Source: Tuctoria greenei
Lineage: Eukaryota; Streptophyta; Magnoliopsida; Poales; Poaceae
DNA: 64,000 bases
Direction of reading: 5' to 3'
Assembly: GCA_036927565.1 (NCBI GenBank)
Contig: JAYESD010000005.1
Coordinates: 85,848,301-85,912,300 of the forward strand
Positions 10,861 to 23,699 of this stretch are shown here, piece by piece. Every line of letters starts with the position of its first letter. Positions within the stretch are counted from its first letter, which is position 1. Under the pieces are notes generated by a model. That model ran no database searches, was not told the DNA's origin, and saw only the letters and a list, made by a program, of their open reading frames with translations. The translations under genes were made by a program, and so were the position numbers.

Positions 10861-12760
10861 AGATGAGGAAGAGGTGGAGCTGCTGCCCGAAAATTCAGCA
10901 GCTAATGACATTGTTCCAGCTCCTGATTTTGATTCACAGCCAGCACCGACGACCACCATTGCTGGTCCAGATCCTCCTCAAATGACAATCTCATCGATTT
11001 GTGATGAACATGAAGAAGAAGAAGCTTGTGAAGTGTTCACTCCCCTCCGGGTTCTCAATATTCATCCCCCACAACAAATTATTGGAAGCTTGCACGAACG
11101 AGTCACACGGTCCAAGTTTTGCGATTCAAACTCTCATGCTCATTCTGCTTTTGTTGCTTCTTTTGAACCCAAAGATATATCACACACACTCATTATTGAA
11201 TCGTGGATTATTGCCATGGAGGAAGAGTTAGAAAATTTTGAAAGAAATAATGTTTGGAAACTTGTACCTCCACCTCAAGGTCACAGTTTAATTGGAACTA
11301 AATGGGTGTTTAAAAATAAACAAAGTGAGGATGGGGTTGTGGTTAGGAATAAGGCTAGGTTGGTTGCTCAAGGTTTCACTCAAGTTGAAGGTCTAGATTT
11401 TGATGAAACTTTTGCTCTTGTTGCTAGACTAGAAGCCATAGAATTTTGTTAGCTTTTGCAGCATCTAAAGGTTTTAAGCTTTATCAAATGGATGTTAAAA
11501 GTGCTTTTCTTAATGGCTACATAGATGAGGATGTTTATGTCAAACAACCATCGGGTTTTCAAAATTCAGATTTTCCTAATCATGTTTACAAACTGTCCAA
11601 AGCCTTGTACGGTCTCAAACTAACCCCTGGAGCATGGTATGATAGGTTAAAAACATTCTTACTTTAAAAGGGGTTTACCATGGGCAAGGTTGATAAAAAT
11701 CTTTTTGTTCTTAAGCATGGTAATGACTCATTATTCATTCAAGTGTATGTGGATGATATTATCTTTGGTTGTGCTTCTCATGATCTTGTGTCCAAGTTTT
11801 TAGCTATGATGAGTTCAAAATTTGATATGAGTATGATGGGATAACTCACGTACTTTTTCGGGCTTCAAATCAAGCAAACAAGGAGGGCACCTTTGTGCAT
11901 CAAATAAAGTATACAAAAGACCTCCTAAGGTGCTTCAACATGGACAAAAGCAAACCTCTTCGGACACGAATGGGAACAGCAACAACACTTGAACTTGATG
12001 AAGATGGTGATCCAGTGGATCAAAAAGGATATAGAAGCATTATCGGATCACTTTTGTACCTCACGACATCAAGTCCGGACATACAATTCAGTGTATGTCT
12101 TTGTGAACGGTTTCAAGCCTTCCCACGTGCTTCACATCGTCAAGCCGTCAAAAGGATTCTTAGGTACTTACATGGAACTCAAGAATTTGACATTTTTCTT
12201 CCTTCTTCCTCAACTGTTACTTTGAAAGCTTTTTCCAATGCTGATTTTGGAGGTTGTAGGATTGATAGGAAAAGTACTTCTGGTGCTTGTCATTTTCTTG
12301 GTAATTCACTTGTTGCTTGGTCCTCTAAAAAATAAAATTCAGTTGCACAATCCACAGCCGAATCTGAATATGTAGCTGCTGCTAGTGCTTGCTCACAAAT
12401 TTTTGGATTGTTCAAACACTTAAGGACTATGGGGTTGATCTAGATAGTGTTCCACTGTTTTGTGATAACACTAGTGCCATTTGCATTACTAAAAACCCCG
12501 TGCAACATTCTAGAACTAAGCACATTGACATTAAGTATCACTTACTCCATGATAATGTTGAAAAAGGAAACATTGTGCTTCACCATTTAGATACCGAACA
12601 ACAATTGGCTGACATATTTACAAAACCTTTGGACTTCACTCATTTTTGTTTTATTCGTAGTGAAATAGGGGTTACGCATCCTCATGGCTTACATCGAGTG
12701 GGAGTTTTGAAACGTGAGAAGTCTATGTGTGAATCTGAAATTAAAATAATATCAGCATAG
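10861..12760 (+). pseudogene. copia A reverse transcriptase and RNase H
   Basis: An acidic linker (10874-11030) leads to the RT. Visible motifs are GTKWVFKNK near 11298, ARLVAQGFTQVEG near 11355, YQMDVKSAFLNG near 11482 and YVDDIIFG near 11743-11767 (catalytic YVDD intact). Frameshifts lie near 11440 and 11890, and stops near 11666 and 11842. RNase H continues at 11895-12335 (YRSIIGSLLYLTTSSPDI, RKSTSGACHFLG), then after a stop and frameshift at 12389-12760 (LFCDNTSAI, SRTKHIDI, LADIFTKPLD). The sequence resembles the SIRE/Tork branch. Confidence 0.85.
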
Positions 12761-13717
12761 TATTTCATACATATATGACTCTGTGATTCCTTTTACATGC
12801 TGAAAGTTCTTACTACATTACTCATGTTATACATGTTGTAGTTTTGCCATGTCTAGTAATTGGAATAATTACTTACACTAAATCTCATCATGGTAGAACT
12901 TTCTTGCTGTTTTGAACATGTTGCATGCTCACAAGTCCTTTTAATCATATAGAATTGATCAAGTAATCAACTCACATGTTGAGTTTTTATGAACAAATAT
13001 AAGCTGAGAAAATATCAAGAGAATATGCATGCATCGCACTTCTTCTTTTGAGATGGCTTATTATTGCACTTAGATATGAACATGGAAGAAGTTGTGTTTG
13101 AATAAAACCATGTCCTTAAGCTTCTGATTGTCAAATGACATAGGCTTGGCTTCGTTGGTTAGAATAAGGAAGATGCGCATATAATCTCTTGCAAATATCA
13201 TATGATCTAAATTTGTGCTTTGAAAAATAATAAAATGCAGCAACAAGTGTCATGCTTTCAGGTTTTGAAATTGTTAAGTTTGTGAGATCATGACTTGCTA
13301 AATTGGAAATTACATTTGATCTCTAGCATGGCTTACACTACTTTATGTATTTCATTGATGTGATAGTGTAAGTTACTTGATAGTATGACTTGGATGAGCT
13401 TTGTTTTATATGTATATGTTATAATATGCTCATAACAATTAAAATTTGTCTTATAAACCTTGCCGAATACATTGTCAAAGGGGGAGAGGTAATATGTAAA
13501 TTTTTAAAGATAAGTATGCAACGGGGAGAAATTGATTACACATTGCACATATTCACAATTGTTTTTGGCACGATTCTTCTCAGGGGGAGAATTTCTTTTC
13601 TTCTCATTTTATTTCTGTTTTACAAAGGGGGAGAAATTGTTTTCAAAACTTCTAATGTGAATAAGCCAATGTTTGGATTTTAAATGGTGTTGCCAATGCA
13701 TTCATCAAGGGGGAGAT
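12761..13717 (+). other. copia A 3' untranslated region with repeated purine tracts
   Basis: No gene. AT-rich sequence ends in a ladder of G-rich purine tracts (GGGGAGA cores at about 13481, 13523, 13583, 13628 and 13709). Only the last, at 13707-13717, abuts the LTR and is in position to prime plus-strand DNA synthesis. Confidence 0.7.
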
Positions 13718-15301
13718 TGTGAGACCTACGTGTGCTGAATACATTGGCTATGGCGCCAAAAGTTTTGAATACTACCAAAACACCTTTATCATCAAGGTCC
13801 GGCTCTAGGTCCGACTAGCTTTGGTTAGCTCCGGCGCTAGGTCTTGCTAGCTTTGGTAAGTTCCGGTTCAAGGTCCAGTTAGCTTTGGCAAGGTTTGGTG
13901 CTTGATCACAGTGTTTCTGCTTTTATCTTGCAATGTTTCGAACCTGCTTTAAACTTATGGAAAGGCTGCTTAGTATTCTTTTGCTATGTTTTTGGTTCAT
14001 TTTGGTTGATATGGCTGATATCGTTGTACCGTGGTTTTGCAACATGCTTATGTGAGGTGCTCACATGAGGTGTTGTAGTTTCGAAACTAACGAGAGTCAA
14101 GTCGAGGACTTGTGCTCAGAAGTATTGGTTGTTTATTCATGTGCAGGTGTTTCTTGAGTTCAAGACATAGCTGGTGACGGGATCCATTGAACTAGTCTTA
14201 GGGAGAAGATGAGGTTCAACAACCAAGTTCGGGAGGAATTGTGGTTGAGTTGATCTGGAGGTTGCACAACATGTTTGAATCAAGAACAATGCATATGAGG
14301 GTATCGTGGACGTCATTGGAAGATATTTGCACGTATGCAAGGAGTGCATCGACGTGGCTACATGGTTCCGAGGCGTTATGAAGAGATGTGGACATAAAGA
14401 ATTGGTCGGAAAGGTCCAACCGACTAGGTTACGGACTCAAGCTGCGGCTGAGTCGTGTTTGACTCAAATATGGAAAGATTTGAGTTGGTTATGATAGGAT
14501 TTCATGTGGGTCACGAATTTTAGTTGTTTTAGGAATGTTGTATACATTCCTAAGGTGTTTGGAAGTCTTAAGATTGCTTCTATCTGCGTATAGAAGAGTC
14601 CTAAGCAGTTATGGAAAGTTTCGATTCGTGATTTGAGTATGATTAGAGTCCTAGTTGAGATTGGGTTGGCCCAAGGTTTGGTTATATAAGCAAGGGAGGC
14701 CAGAGATCGTGGGAGACGACTTTGTGGCTGTTCCTCTTGTGTTCTATTGAATAAAATTCGTAGTTTGAAGAAACTTTTATGCCTTATTCGTCTGACTTGT
14801 TCTAGACAAGTTTTACTCTTCGAGTTTCTGCACAGCACTACCTTTCGTCGGTGGTTTTATCAGAACTCGATTTTTACAGATCCAATTGATGTGATTCTTT
14901 TTGGTTTGTCTTCAAAACTTGATTATCCCTCATCTATCAAAATTTCACGGTCATTGGATTTGTTGTTTCTGATCTACACGAGTTTCTTTGCAGCGCTCCA
15001 GAACTTTTTTTCTCGGATAGGACAGATTGACCTTTGTTCGATCTTTCAATCGTAACTTGAGTTTCTCTCGACGGATTTGAGTGATTCTTCTTGTGTTGTC
15101 TTCGTGACTTGATTCTCTCTGATATGTATCACTTTTGTCACGGTGAACACGTTTAGATTAGTTGGACACATGATTTCTTTAATAGATTGTTTTTCTGCCA
15201 AAAGGGGTTGGGATTTAATTGTTTCCGCTGCATAAAATTTTTTAATCTACCATTCAGCCCCCCCCCTTATGGTAGATTTTCACGTGCTCTTCGATCCTAC
15301 A
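13718..15301 (+). repeat. 3' LTR of copia A
   Basis: A 1584-bp LTR from TGTGAGACC to GATCCTACA. It has a TATA box (GTTATATAAGC near 14683), an AATAAA near 14751 and, at 13796-13890, three imperfect ~30-bp repeats built on TCCGG...GGTC...CTAGCTTTGG. The next base, 15302, is chromovirus integrase. Open frames within it are chance. Confidence 0.85.
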
Positions 15302-16260
15302 TATTTCTATTTGGTCCACTAGTTCCGCGAGTGATATTTTGCCTATTTATATGAGGGAAGTAGTACGACTGCATGTGTATCTCGTGCTATTGTTTCAGAC
15401 ATGGATGCTAAGTTTGTCTCCAAGCTGTGGGAGATCTTGCAATTAATGCTGGGCACATCATTGAGGATGAGAACTGCTTTTCATCCTCAAACAAATGGAC
15501 AGTCTGAGCATACAATGCAGACCTTGAAAGATTTGCTTCAATCATGTGTTCTATCTTGGAAAGGAAGTTGGGAAGACCACCTATCGCTCGTGGAGTTCTC
15601 TTATAATAACAGTTATCATTCTAGCATTCGATGTGCGCCATATGAGGCTATCTATGGAAGGAAGTGTAGGTCATCCCTTTGTTGGGACACGGTTGGTGAG
15701 AAAGCTGTTTTGGGTACATATTGGGTTCAACAATCGACTTAGCGAGTTACTGAAATTCGAGAACACATCCTGGCAGCACAAAGTAGGCAGAAGAGCTATG
15801 CCGACATTAGAAGACGAGACTTGGAGTTTCAAGAATGCGATGAGGTTCTTCTGAGAGTGTCGCCAACCAAGGGTGTTGTGAGATTTGGTGCTAAGGGAAA
15901 GCTTAGTCCAAGATATACTAGACCCTTTGTTATTAAACAACGAGTGGGAAAATTGGCATATCGATTAGAGTTGCCAGAGTCAATGAGAGGAGTTCACAAT
16001 GTATTCCATGTCTCAATGTTGAGAAAGTATATGAGAGATCTAGAGCATCACATAGTCGTAGAGCCAACGACTATTGAAAAAGATCTATCGGTTGAATCTC
16101 GTCCTGTGAGAATTTGGGAATCAACGGAGAGGGTGCCTAGACGCAAATCATTCAAGTTTGTGAAGGTTTTGTGGACATACCAAACTGAGCGTGAAGCCAC
16201 CTGAGAGCTTGAGTCTGAGATGCAAGAAAAATACCCGGAACTATTCAACACTGGTGAGCA
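15302..16260 (+). pseudogene. chromovirus integrase C-terminus and chromodomain
   Basis: After frameshifted sequence at 15305-15400 the frame shows SRAIVSDMDAKF (second catalytic Asp), TAFHPQTNGQSEHTMQTLKD (catalytic Glu) and WEDHLSLVEFSYNNSYHSSI, the integrase core end. A frameshift near 15700-15820 follows. The GPY-type region reads LSPRYTRPFVIKQRVGKLAY and HNVFHVSMLRKY. The terminal part (ESRPVRIWEST...FKFVKVLW) is a chromodomain-like end, and the following Trp is a stop at 16202-16204. The N-terminal zinc finger and first Asp are missing. Confidence 0.8.
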
Positions 16261-16357
16261 TTTATAGTTTCCTTCAAATTATCAGTTTCACAACATTTTC
16301 CCTATAGTGATAATAAAGAATTCGAGGGCGAATTCTGTTGAAGGGGGGGGGGGAGAA

Positions 16358-18279
16358 TGTAATATCCCGAATATTTAAGGAAAAAAACATCACATCAAAA
16401 ATAATAAACGGTTGACCAAATTTTGACTTCTTGAAGCTTTGATCCGATGGACAATCGGAGACCTTAGATGCGTAGAGCTCATCGAGACGATTTCGTTTCA
16501 TTATTTATATGTTTGATTTGGAGAGCGGATGAGTCGGCTGTAAACCAATTTATTTTGGCCCATTAGATTATCTATTAAATTAATTAGGTCAACCACCTAC
16601 AAAACTCTCCTCCACGATTCCCCTTCTGGACTCCACCAGCACCGCCACCTCCATACTTTTCTCCCGATCCCTCTCACGCACGTTGCCTCCAAGCGGTTGT
16701 TACTTAGAAGGTCATCCCCTTGCACACCACTTCCTGTGCGAAGTACTTGCGGTCTGCTGCCGCTGCAAGCAATGCTCTGCCGCTTGAAGTCTCGAGCGGT
16801 GGTTCAGCCTGGTAAGTACCGATGCAGCAGTTGCCCTACCGTGCTGCCCTCACCACTGCTTATTTGACTTGCCTTTGATTTGCTATCTATGCTGCTACGT
16901 GAATCACTTGCTGCTTGCCTGCGCCTGCTAGTTGGCCTGATGTGCTTGCTTCCCTGAGATGGGAAACCAAGCGAGCTTTGCTGCCGTAGAATAAACAAAA
17001 TAGCAAGAAAAGAGAGAAATGAAAGCTTGTCGTGACAGCTTGCTGGCTTACCGTTTTCTCTACTGCTGTTGGTTGCTTCATTCTGTTTTTCTTACATGCT
17101 GGCCTCCTACTTGCATTGCTGGTGCTGTCATGAGAGATCTAGTATTGTTGCTGCTTGATTGTTGCCTCGTTTTTCTTTGGCTTGATCTACTTTCTGCTGC
17201 ATCATACTATTTGCTGCTGCCATTTAATTATTATCCATGTTAGACTCATAATCTTGATTAGATAAGAAATTGTGTTGTTCAATAGAACCAAAGATGAAGC
17301 ATTATTATTAGCTAGCTGTTGTAACTGTCTTGCGATTTGATTTGCTGTCATTGCCGCTAATTAATTTGCTTGTTGCTGCTGGTACTAGATATATCCTTGA
17401 TCTAATTTTAAGTGTTCGATGTGCGGCCGTCTTGCTAATGGTTAGCTGTGCACCACATTGTAAACTCAGGCTTGGAAAATTCCAGTGTTGGGAGAGCGTC
17501 TTTGGGTTCTCAACGAGGTTAAGGCAAGTGCATGACGGGTTCATTCTAATATGTGTGAATTGCTTGTGGTTAATCTTTCTTGTGCTTTAATTCGTTATTT
17601 GTGGTTTCAAGATTAAATTGCTTCATCAATCTATTTTATTCACATTCAAGATTCAAGTTATTTATTTAATTGTCATTCAAGTACCGTTTAAGTTCGGAGT
17701 CGTTCTTATATTCATGTTTCCGTGAGTAAGTGTTGGCCCCACTTGCTCGGCTTTACCGGTAAATGCTAAGGAGAATTCAAGTGTTGTCCGTTTCAGACGA
17801 AAATTACTATTTCATTGTTCTTCATTTCAAGTTCAAGTATTGCTATATTTCATTCGGTTGATTCTACTGTTCTTCAAGCTCTACGTGTACTTGCTGAGTG
17901 GTTTTTACTCACTCTTGTGTTTATTTGGTTTTTTAGGTACCCGTTGATCAAGCATGCATTGGGAAGAGGGTAGCATCTGCACTTATGCACGCAAACCATT
18001 TAATAAGCTTAGTTTATTAATATTCTTAGTTAATTACATACTTTTTGTGTCATTGAGACTGCGGTGTGGTTATTTGAGTCTTTAATTCACTTGTTGGAAT
18101 GAATGTGAGTTTAATAGTGTTACTATTTAATATTATGCCTCTTATTGTGTTTTGCTGCCCGCGGATGATAGAGTTTTCAAGGGAAATTCTACCAAAAATT
18201 TTTTAGTATTTTCTTACATAGTAGGAATGTTTAGATGGTTTTAGTATTGTCAAGGGTTGCTCATACCTGGGGCGTTACA
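16358..18279 (+). repeat. 3' LTR of chromovirus
   Basis: It starts TGTAATATCCCG after a long G-run purine tract and ends GGGGCGTTACA, a form common in grass chromovirus LTRs. It holds no gene; GC-rich sequence at 16600-17250 is LTR leader. The partner 5' LTR is not in the window. Confidence 0.75.
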
Positions 18280-18922
18280 AGTCCGGCCCCTTAGGGTGGA
18301 CAAGTCCGGCCTCCCAGGACTTGGCTTCGGGATCTCACACTCAGGCTTAAACGGATTAGCCCGAATAACAACAGACAAGTCCGAACTCAAACAGAACCAT
18401 TTGGTCCGTCCCAAAACAGACTACTTTGGGTGGTCCGGACTAGTCCGGCCCCTGGGGCGGACAAGTCCGGCCTCACAGGACTTAGCTCCACATTCGCTCA
18501 CCAAGTCAGAATGGACTAGTCCGTAGCCATACGGACATTTAGTCCGTAACAAAACAAACTAAATTGGCTACCCCGGACTAGTCCGGCCTGAAGCCCAGAC
18601 AAGTCCGATCACTGGTGTTTTTCTCTCAAATTGGCTTCTCACTTAGGTTTTCTCTCAACCACCACTTTGAGCCCTCTTGAATGATCTTAATGCACATGAT
18701 ACAACCACCCTCATACATGATATGGCAAATCTAAACCCAACACAATAGAAACCCTAATTTCTATGCTTGAGTCTCCGACGCCCGTTTCAACCTTTTCCTT
18801 TTTGAGGGATTCTGTCTCATTTCAATCATAACAGCTGTGCTTAAGATCAACTCAGCTCATTAGTCTCTTAATTGTCATCATCAATCATCCAAAACCAATC
18901 GGGTTGCCTAGATGCACTTTCA
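18280..18922 (-). repeat. truncated 3' LTR of minus SIRE
   Basis: On the minus strand the LTR begins TGAAAGTGCATCTAG at 18922 and matches 35851-36513 of the 5' LTR. The remaining ~1 kb is missing and the break falls exactly at the chromovirus LTR end. The segment has many GGACTAGTCC and GGACAAGTCC motifs. Confidence 0.85.
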
Positions 18923-20378
18923 ATCTCCCCCTTTTTGGTGATTGATGACAACACATTAAGCTTCAACAACAAGGATAATGATTTGTTTTCGTAACATGTA
19001 TGTGTATGAGTAACTCCCCCTCAATGTATGCATTAAGAAAGATAAATTGAGAGAGTTATCATACATATACATGTTATGGTGGTGTGCCTAAGTGATGTGC
19101 TCATAAATTGTGATAAGACAATAAATATGCGTGATAAATAAAGCAATTCAAGCATAGCATCACAACTAGCATAGTACATGTGAAACATTGGTTAAGTCTT
19201 ACACAAATCAAAATAAGGGAGTTTTAAAACATAGTACAAGTACATAGAGGATCAAAATAGACAACGACCATTAAAACTATAAGTACCCCCCTTCCGATCT
19301 CTCCCCATTTGGCATCAGGACACCAAAAAGGAAAAGAGAGAAGGAGAGCCTAAGATCTACTCTTCATCATCGTCGTCGTCGTCCTGATCTCTGCCTTGGT
19401 GCCGCTCACTATTGCTCTCCATGGCGGTCCGGATCATTGGCATTGTCATCATTGCCTTCTTCCTTGGATGGAGCCACCGTGGAGGTGCTAACAGCACCAA
19501 ATTGAGCTAGTTCTTGAGCGGGGCAATGGAGTCATCTCTTTATCACTCTCCGCGGCAGGAGACTTGGGAAATTCGAGCTTGTCGCACATCACCTTGAGAT
19601 ACTTCTCTTGGCGGCGCTCCATGCAACGTTGCCGAACTTCCACGTTCTGGCAAGAGGTGAAAATAGCCTTAAAGCACTTGAAGAAGCCACTGCCGGACTA
19701 TGATGGAGGAGGAGGACGTGGAGGTGGAGAAACCACTAAGTGAGAGGATGAGGAAGGAGGATCCGCATTCTTCCTTCTAGGTGCAGGTGGCTCTGGAGGA
19801 GGTATCTAAGGACGGAATCTTCTATGAATAATGTACTTCTTGAAAGTTAGCCCCGACACCTTCTCGATCATGAACATAATATAAGGAGCATAACCACATG
19901 ATCGGATGGATGTGTGAAAGATGTTGAAGATGTCATCAAAGATGTAGTCCACTACATTTAATTGGACATCTCCGTCAATGAGCACCAATAAGTGTCTTAA
20001 ACTTCCTTGAATGATCCCCGCATCTCCATCTTTGGGGGCTATCGTTTTCCGGAGCACATGGTTAAGGACACTGTAGAAGAGCTTGATGTTGCGAATGTGC
20101 CCGGCCTCATAAACTGCATGACCTGGATACATGTAATCCAAGGTATCTCGATCAACCGCCTTGAGGTTGGAAATGATAATCTCGTTCTCAAGTTGATCTT
20201 CCAAGTAATGAATTTGAGCAAACTCCCAATAAGTAGTGGTGTATTGCTCTCCATGAGTCATCCAGGTGATTCTCCGATCTCCGTCAGTGTGAAAATAGAC
20301 AGTGGAGTAGAATTGTGCGATGACTTAAACATTCCAATCATATTGAAAAGCCATAAGTTTCTTCAATCCATAGCGCTC

Positions 20379-21225
20379 TGATGAGGACATCACAACAGCG
20401 GAGGCACACAATGAAATGCACGGACCAATCACAAGAGCACGAGCATGGTTAATAAATTAGAAGGTGAATTCGCTCCTAACTTTATTTGCATGTGAGTTTG
20501 AGAATAGATTGCTATAAAATGATTTAAGTGTTATTAGGAATAAAGGAGAAGTTCAACAAGTGAAGGAAAGAGGCCTCGGGAGCATGGAGAACCAGTTGGG
20601 ACGTCCACAAGTTGATGGAAGCACATTACAACTTGGACTCGAGTTCAACTCGGAGTACAGGAGTAGTCCACATTAAAACTTGGACTCCATTTTTTATGTT
20701 CTACATATGCACAGAAAGAGGAGAAGACAAACTTTCCAATGGTTCTGGTCCCACCTCAAAATTCCTCCGAAGTCATTGGTAATCGTCAAAAAGAGTCGAG
20801 TCCAGATTTCTGTCTGGTGTTGCGCCACCGAATCGGTCCTTTGGGCCTTGTATCCCGTAAGAGTCCATTAGGGATGCGTCTAATCGTGTTTTGGTCGAAC
20901 CCTAGCCTATAAATACTGCAGCCGCCTGTCATATTTGGTGGGTTTTGCTTAGATCAATAATATCGCCGTTCTACGGTTTGTGAGACCCCAACTTCGCGAT
21001 TTCAGATCGTGTCTTCGACGTTCTTGCTCGTGTTCTCGGTTGCACTTGCAGGTATTAGCCATCTTAGCGAGGTCAAGCATGTGCTGCATGGTTGATTACC
21101 AACGAAGCCGTGGTGTAGTGATTGCAGGGGTACTCGAACCGCTCGAGTGCCGCGGATCATCAACGTCGAGTTCTCCACCCCAATCGACATACCTTTCGGA
21201 AGATCGGGCCTAAACCTACTCATCA
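20379..21225 (+). repeat. 5' LTR of CRM element
   Basis: An 847-bp LTR from TGATGAGG to CTACTCATCA. It has a TATA box (TATAAATA, 20908-20915), matched in the 3' LTR at 27483-27490. Compared with the 3' LTR it carries an extra block of about 65-80 bp near 20560-20650. Primer-binding site TGGTATCAGA is at 21228-21237, initiator-Met-tRNA type. Confidence 0.9.
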
Positions 21226-21237
21226 ATTGGTATCAGA

Positions 21238-22483
21238 TTTCCAGGTTGCCCGTGAGGTATCTTTGTTTTCCTTCCATTAGATTGATTTTTTTTCGTACCT
21301 AGAGTCCATAGAAAAGCCAAAAAATAGATCGTTTTACCGCTTCCCAGACTATATTGCTTGTAGTTTCGTTTTTCAGTTTGCATTGTTGACTTTGCATTCG
21401 TGTGGTCGAGTCTTGTTGCTGGTTTAGCTTTGTGTTTTGGGTCCTAGTTATAGTGTTTCGTCCTTGTTTTCTTACTGTTCGACACCTATTCCACAATCCC
21501 TAAATAACAAACCGATCCACCACGTTCATCGGTTTGCCCTAGCTAGCCGCCTTGCGTGAACTCCTGCATCGCCAGCCCTAGATTTGGTGACAAACCTTTG
21601 TGACACTCATCCTTGAATCATCACACACCACCCCATTAGTTTCTGTGCAAATTCCCGATCGTTTTCATATCCGTTTGCGAGTTCTGTTCTCAAACCGAGT
21701 TGGAATCAACATAAAAAAATGTAACTCGGACATCCTACCTTAAAACGGCCATAACTTCCGCATATGAACTCGAAATCGGGCGATTTTTTTTCAAATTCAT
21801 CTACGCAAAATTTCGCATATGATTTTCCGCTGCGTAGCCGCGTTCTGCGAAATTAGATTGCCCAAATTCCCCTCGGAAGATAGGCTATCCGGCCTCCAAA
21901 GTTTCAGCACGAATTTTAAAGAATCTTCTTGATTTTCTATAGGCCGCATATTACAACCAATTGAGCTGAAAATTTGTGTGCTTCCTATATTTGTTCTCCT
22001 GAGTAAAGAAAAAATATCAAAAAAATTACAAAAAAGGGAAAAAATTGTGAAGAGCACGGATATTAAAGCAATTGGCCTATACCACTTGGTGTTGTTTTGT
22101 TGGCTATATCATTCTGTCTTTCTTTTGCCTTGATACTTCCTTGTGTTGTTCTAGGACCTAGGGCACTTGGTTGACCAGCAACAGTTTCCTACGTTGAATA
22201 CTTATTCAACTTTGTTTAGCTATTAATGATTTTCTGCTTATTAGCCACCATATTGTGCCATCCAAGCTCCACCTTTCTCTTGAGCATAACAGGTACCTTT
22301 GCAATCACCCCACGCTTCATTGGTTCATATCACCGTCCACACCACCTGTTGTGTCGGTGAGAACACTTGTAAGAGCATGGTAAGACGCTTGAGCGAGAGA
22401 GATTGTTTTCTTCTACCTTTCACATTGGCACTGTAGTTGATAGGGATAACATATTTTTTTGTTGTCTTTTGTTTCCTACTAAC
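21238..22483 (+). other. CRM 5' untranslated leader
   Basis: About 1.2 kb between primer-binding site and gag start. No protein-coding or structured feature is recognisable. Short open frames here look random. Confidence 0.7.
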
Positions 22484-23662
22484 AATGACAGGAGAAGACA
22501 ACGATGATGAATGTGTTCAACATGCTGAGTTACGTGATATGATGAAGATCATGATAGATAAGTTTGCCAAATACAACGCAGCAACGGAGGAGTCATTGGC
22601 GAACTTGACTCGCCAACTTGATGACCTTTCTCTTCGGATGAATACTTTTGAGGCTCGGTTGCCTCTCGCTGAAAGACAAGAAGACAATGCTTATGATGAA
22701 CTGGAAGATAACAATAATCAGCCAAGACTGCCACTTTATCGTCGAGGTATGGGAGGTAATAATCATAACAATTATAATCGTCCTCCTGATGATCCTTTTG
22801 CTTAAGTGAAATTTACTATACCCTCTTTTTCTAGTGCTTATGATGCTGAGACTTATCTTGATTGGGAGATGACAGTAGAGCAAAAATTTAATTCCCATCT
22901 TGTTCCTAAACAACATAGAGTTCATCAAGCCACTAGTGAGTTTAAGGACTTTGCTATCATATGGTGGAATGAACTTGTTAAAAACTAGAATTGATCCTCC
23001 AACATTGGATAGATTAAAGGAAGCTATGCATGTTCAATTTGTTCCTCCATCTTTTTAGCAGGACCTTCGCAGAAAATTGCAGCATTTAGACCAAGGTAAC
23101 ATGTCCGTAGAGGAGTATTATCAAGAGTTACAAAAGGGTATGCTGCGTTGTGGGGTAGTAGAGGACATGGATGATAAAATAGCTCATTTTTATGGGGGGG
23201 TTGAGGCGTGAAATTCAGGACATTGTTGATTACAATGAATATGATGTTGTTAACAGATTATTTCACCTTGCTATGTTGGCAGAAAAAGAATTGCAGGGCC
23301 CACAACAACAACAACAACGCACAAGGAGAACCTTCACGCCGCGTGCACCGACTACACCATCCAAAACAGCACCATCTTCGACCCCCCGTGCAGCGACTAC
23401 ACCACCCAATGGCAGCCAACGAACTATACCCGCTGCTCCACCTTCTCGCGCGCCGAAGGGCAGCAAGGTGACATCATTGAAGCCTTCGTTGTCTACTCCT
23501 TCTACGGGTCGTTCTTCCGACATTAAGTGTCACTGCTGCCAGGGACTTGGTCATATGATGAGAGATTGCCTGAGCAAACGAGCATACTTAGCACGCGATG
23601 ATGGCGGGTATGATAGTCTTCGGATGTTGAAGATGAATATTCTCTTGCTACTGATTTTATAG
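22484..23662 (+). pseudogene. CRM gag
   Basis: It starts at the ATG at 22484 (MTGEDNDDECVQHAELRDMM). The capsid region FTIPSFSSAYDAETYLDWEMTVEQ follows after an in-frame TAA near 22803. Frameshifts occur near 22985 and at a G-run near 23195. The open part at 23192-23662 carries REIQDIVDYNEYDVVNRLF and a Gln/Thr/Pro-rich linker. The CCHC knuckle CHCCQGLGHMMRDC near 23528-23570 is intact. Gag is the structural protein; here it is broken at least three times. Confidence 0.85.
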
Positions 23663-23699
23663 ATCCAAATGACGAACACACCGAAGAAGAGGTACTTGG

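Larger units (their letters stand above)
6412..15301 (+). mobile_element. Ty1/copia retrotransposon 'copia A', near-complete, defective
   Basis: Plus-strand copia with a partial 5' LTR (6412-7169), primer-binding site, gag, protease, integrase, reverse transcriptase, RNase H, a 3' untranslated region with several purine tracts, and a complete 3' LTR (13718-15301). The overlapping 758 bp of the two LTRs are clearly homologous but differ at many sites, so the insertion is not very young. It interrupts the integrase of the chromovirus that resumes at 15302. Stops and frameshifts occur in every coding domain. Confidence 0.85.
15302..18279 (+). mobile_element. Ty3/gypsy chromovirus, 3' part
   Basis: The tail of a plus-strand chromovirus: C-terminal integrase, a chromodomain-like end, a polypurine tract (16341-16357) and a 1922-bp LTR. 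Copia A inserted at its left boundary, but the 5' half expected left of copia A is absent, so a deletion must have followed. Its right end abuts a truncated SIRE LTR at 18280, suggesting it had inserted into that LTR. Confidence 0.75.

Noticed and set aside
14216..14838. Several ORFs of 60-120 codons in the copia A 3' LTR on both strands.
   Set aside because: They match no protein motif, overlap each other, and the region is defined as LTR by its copy at 6412-7169.
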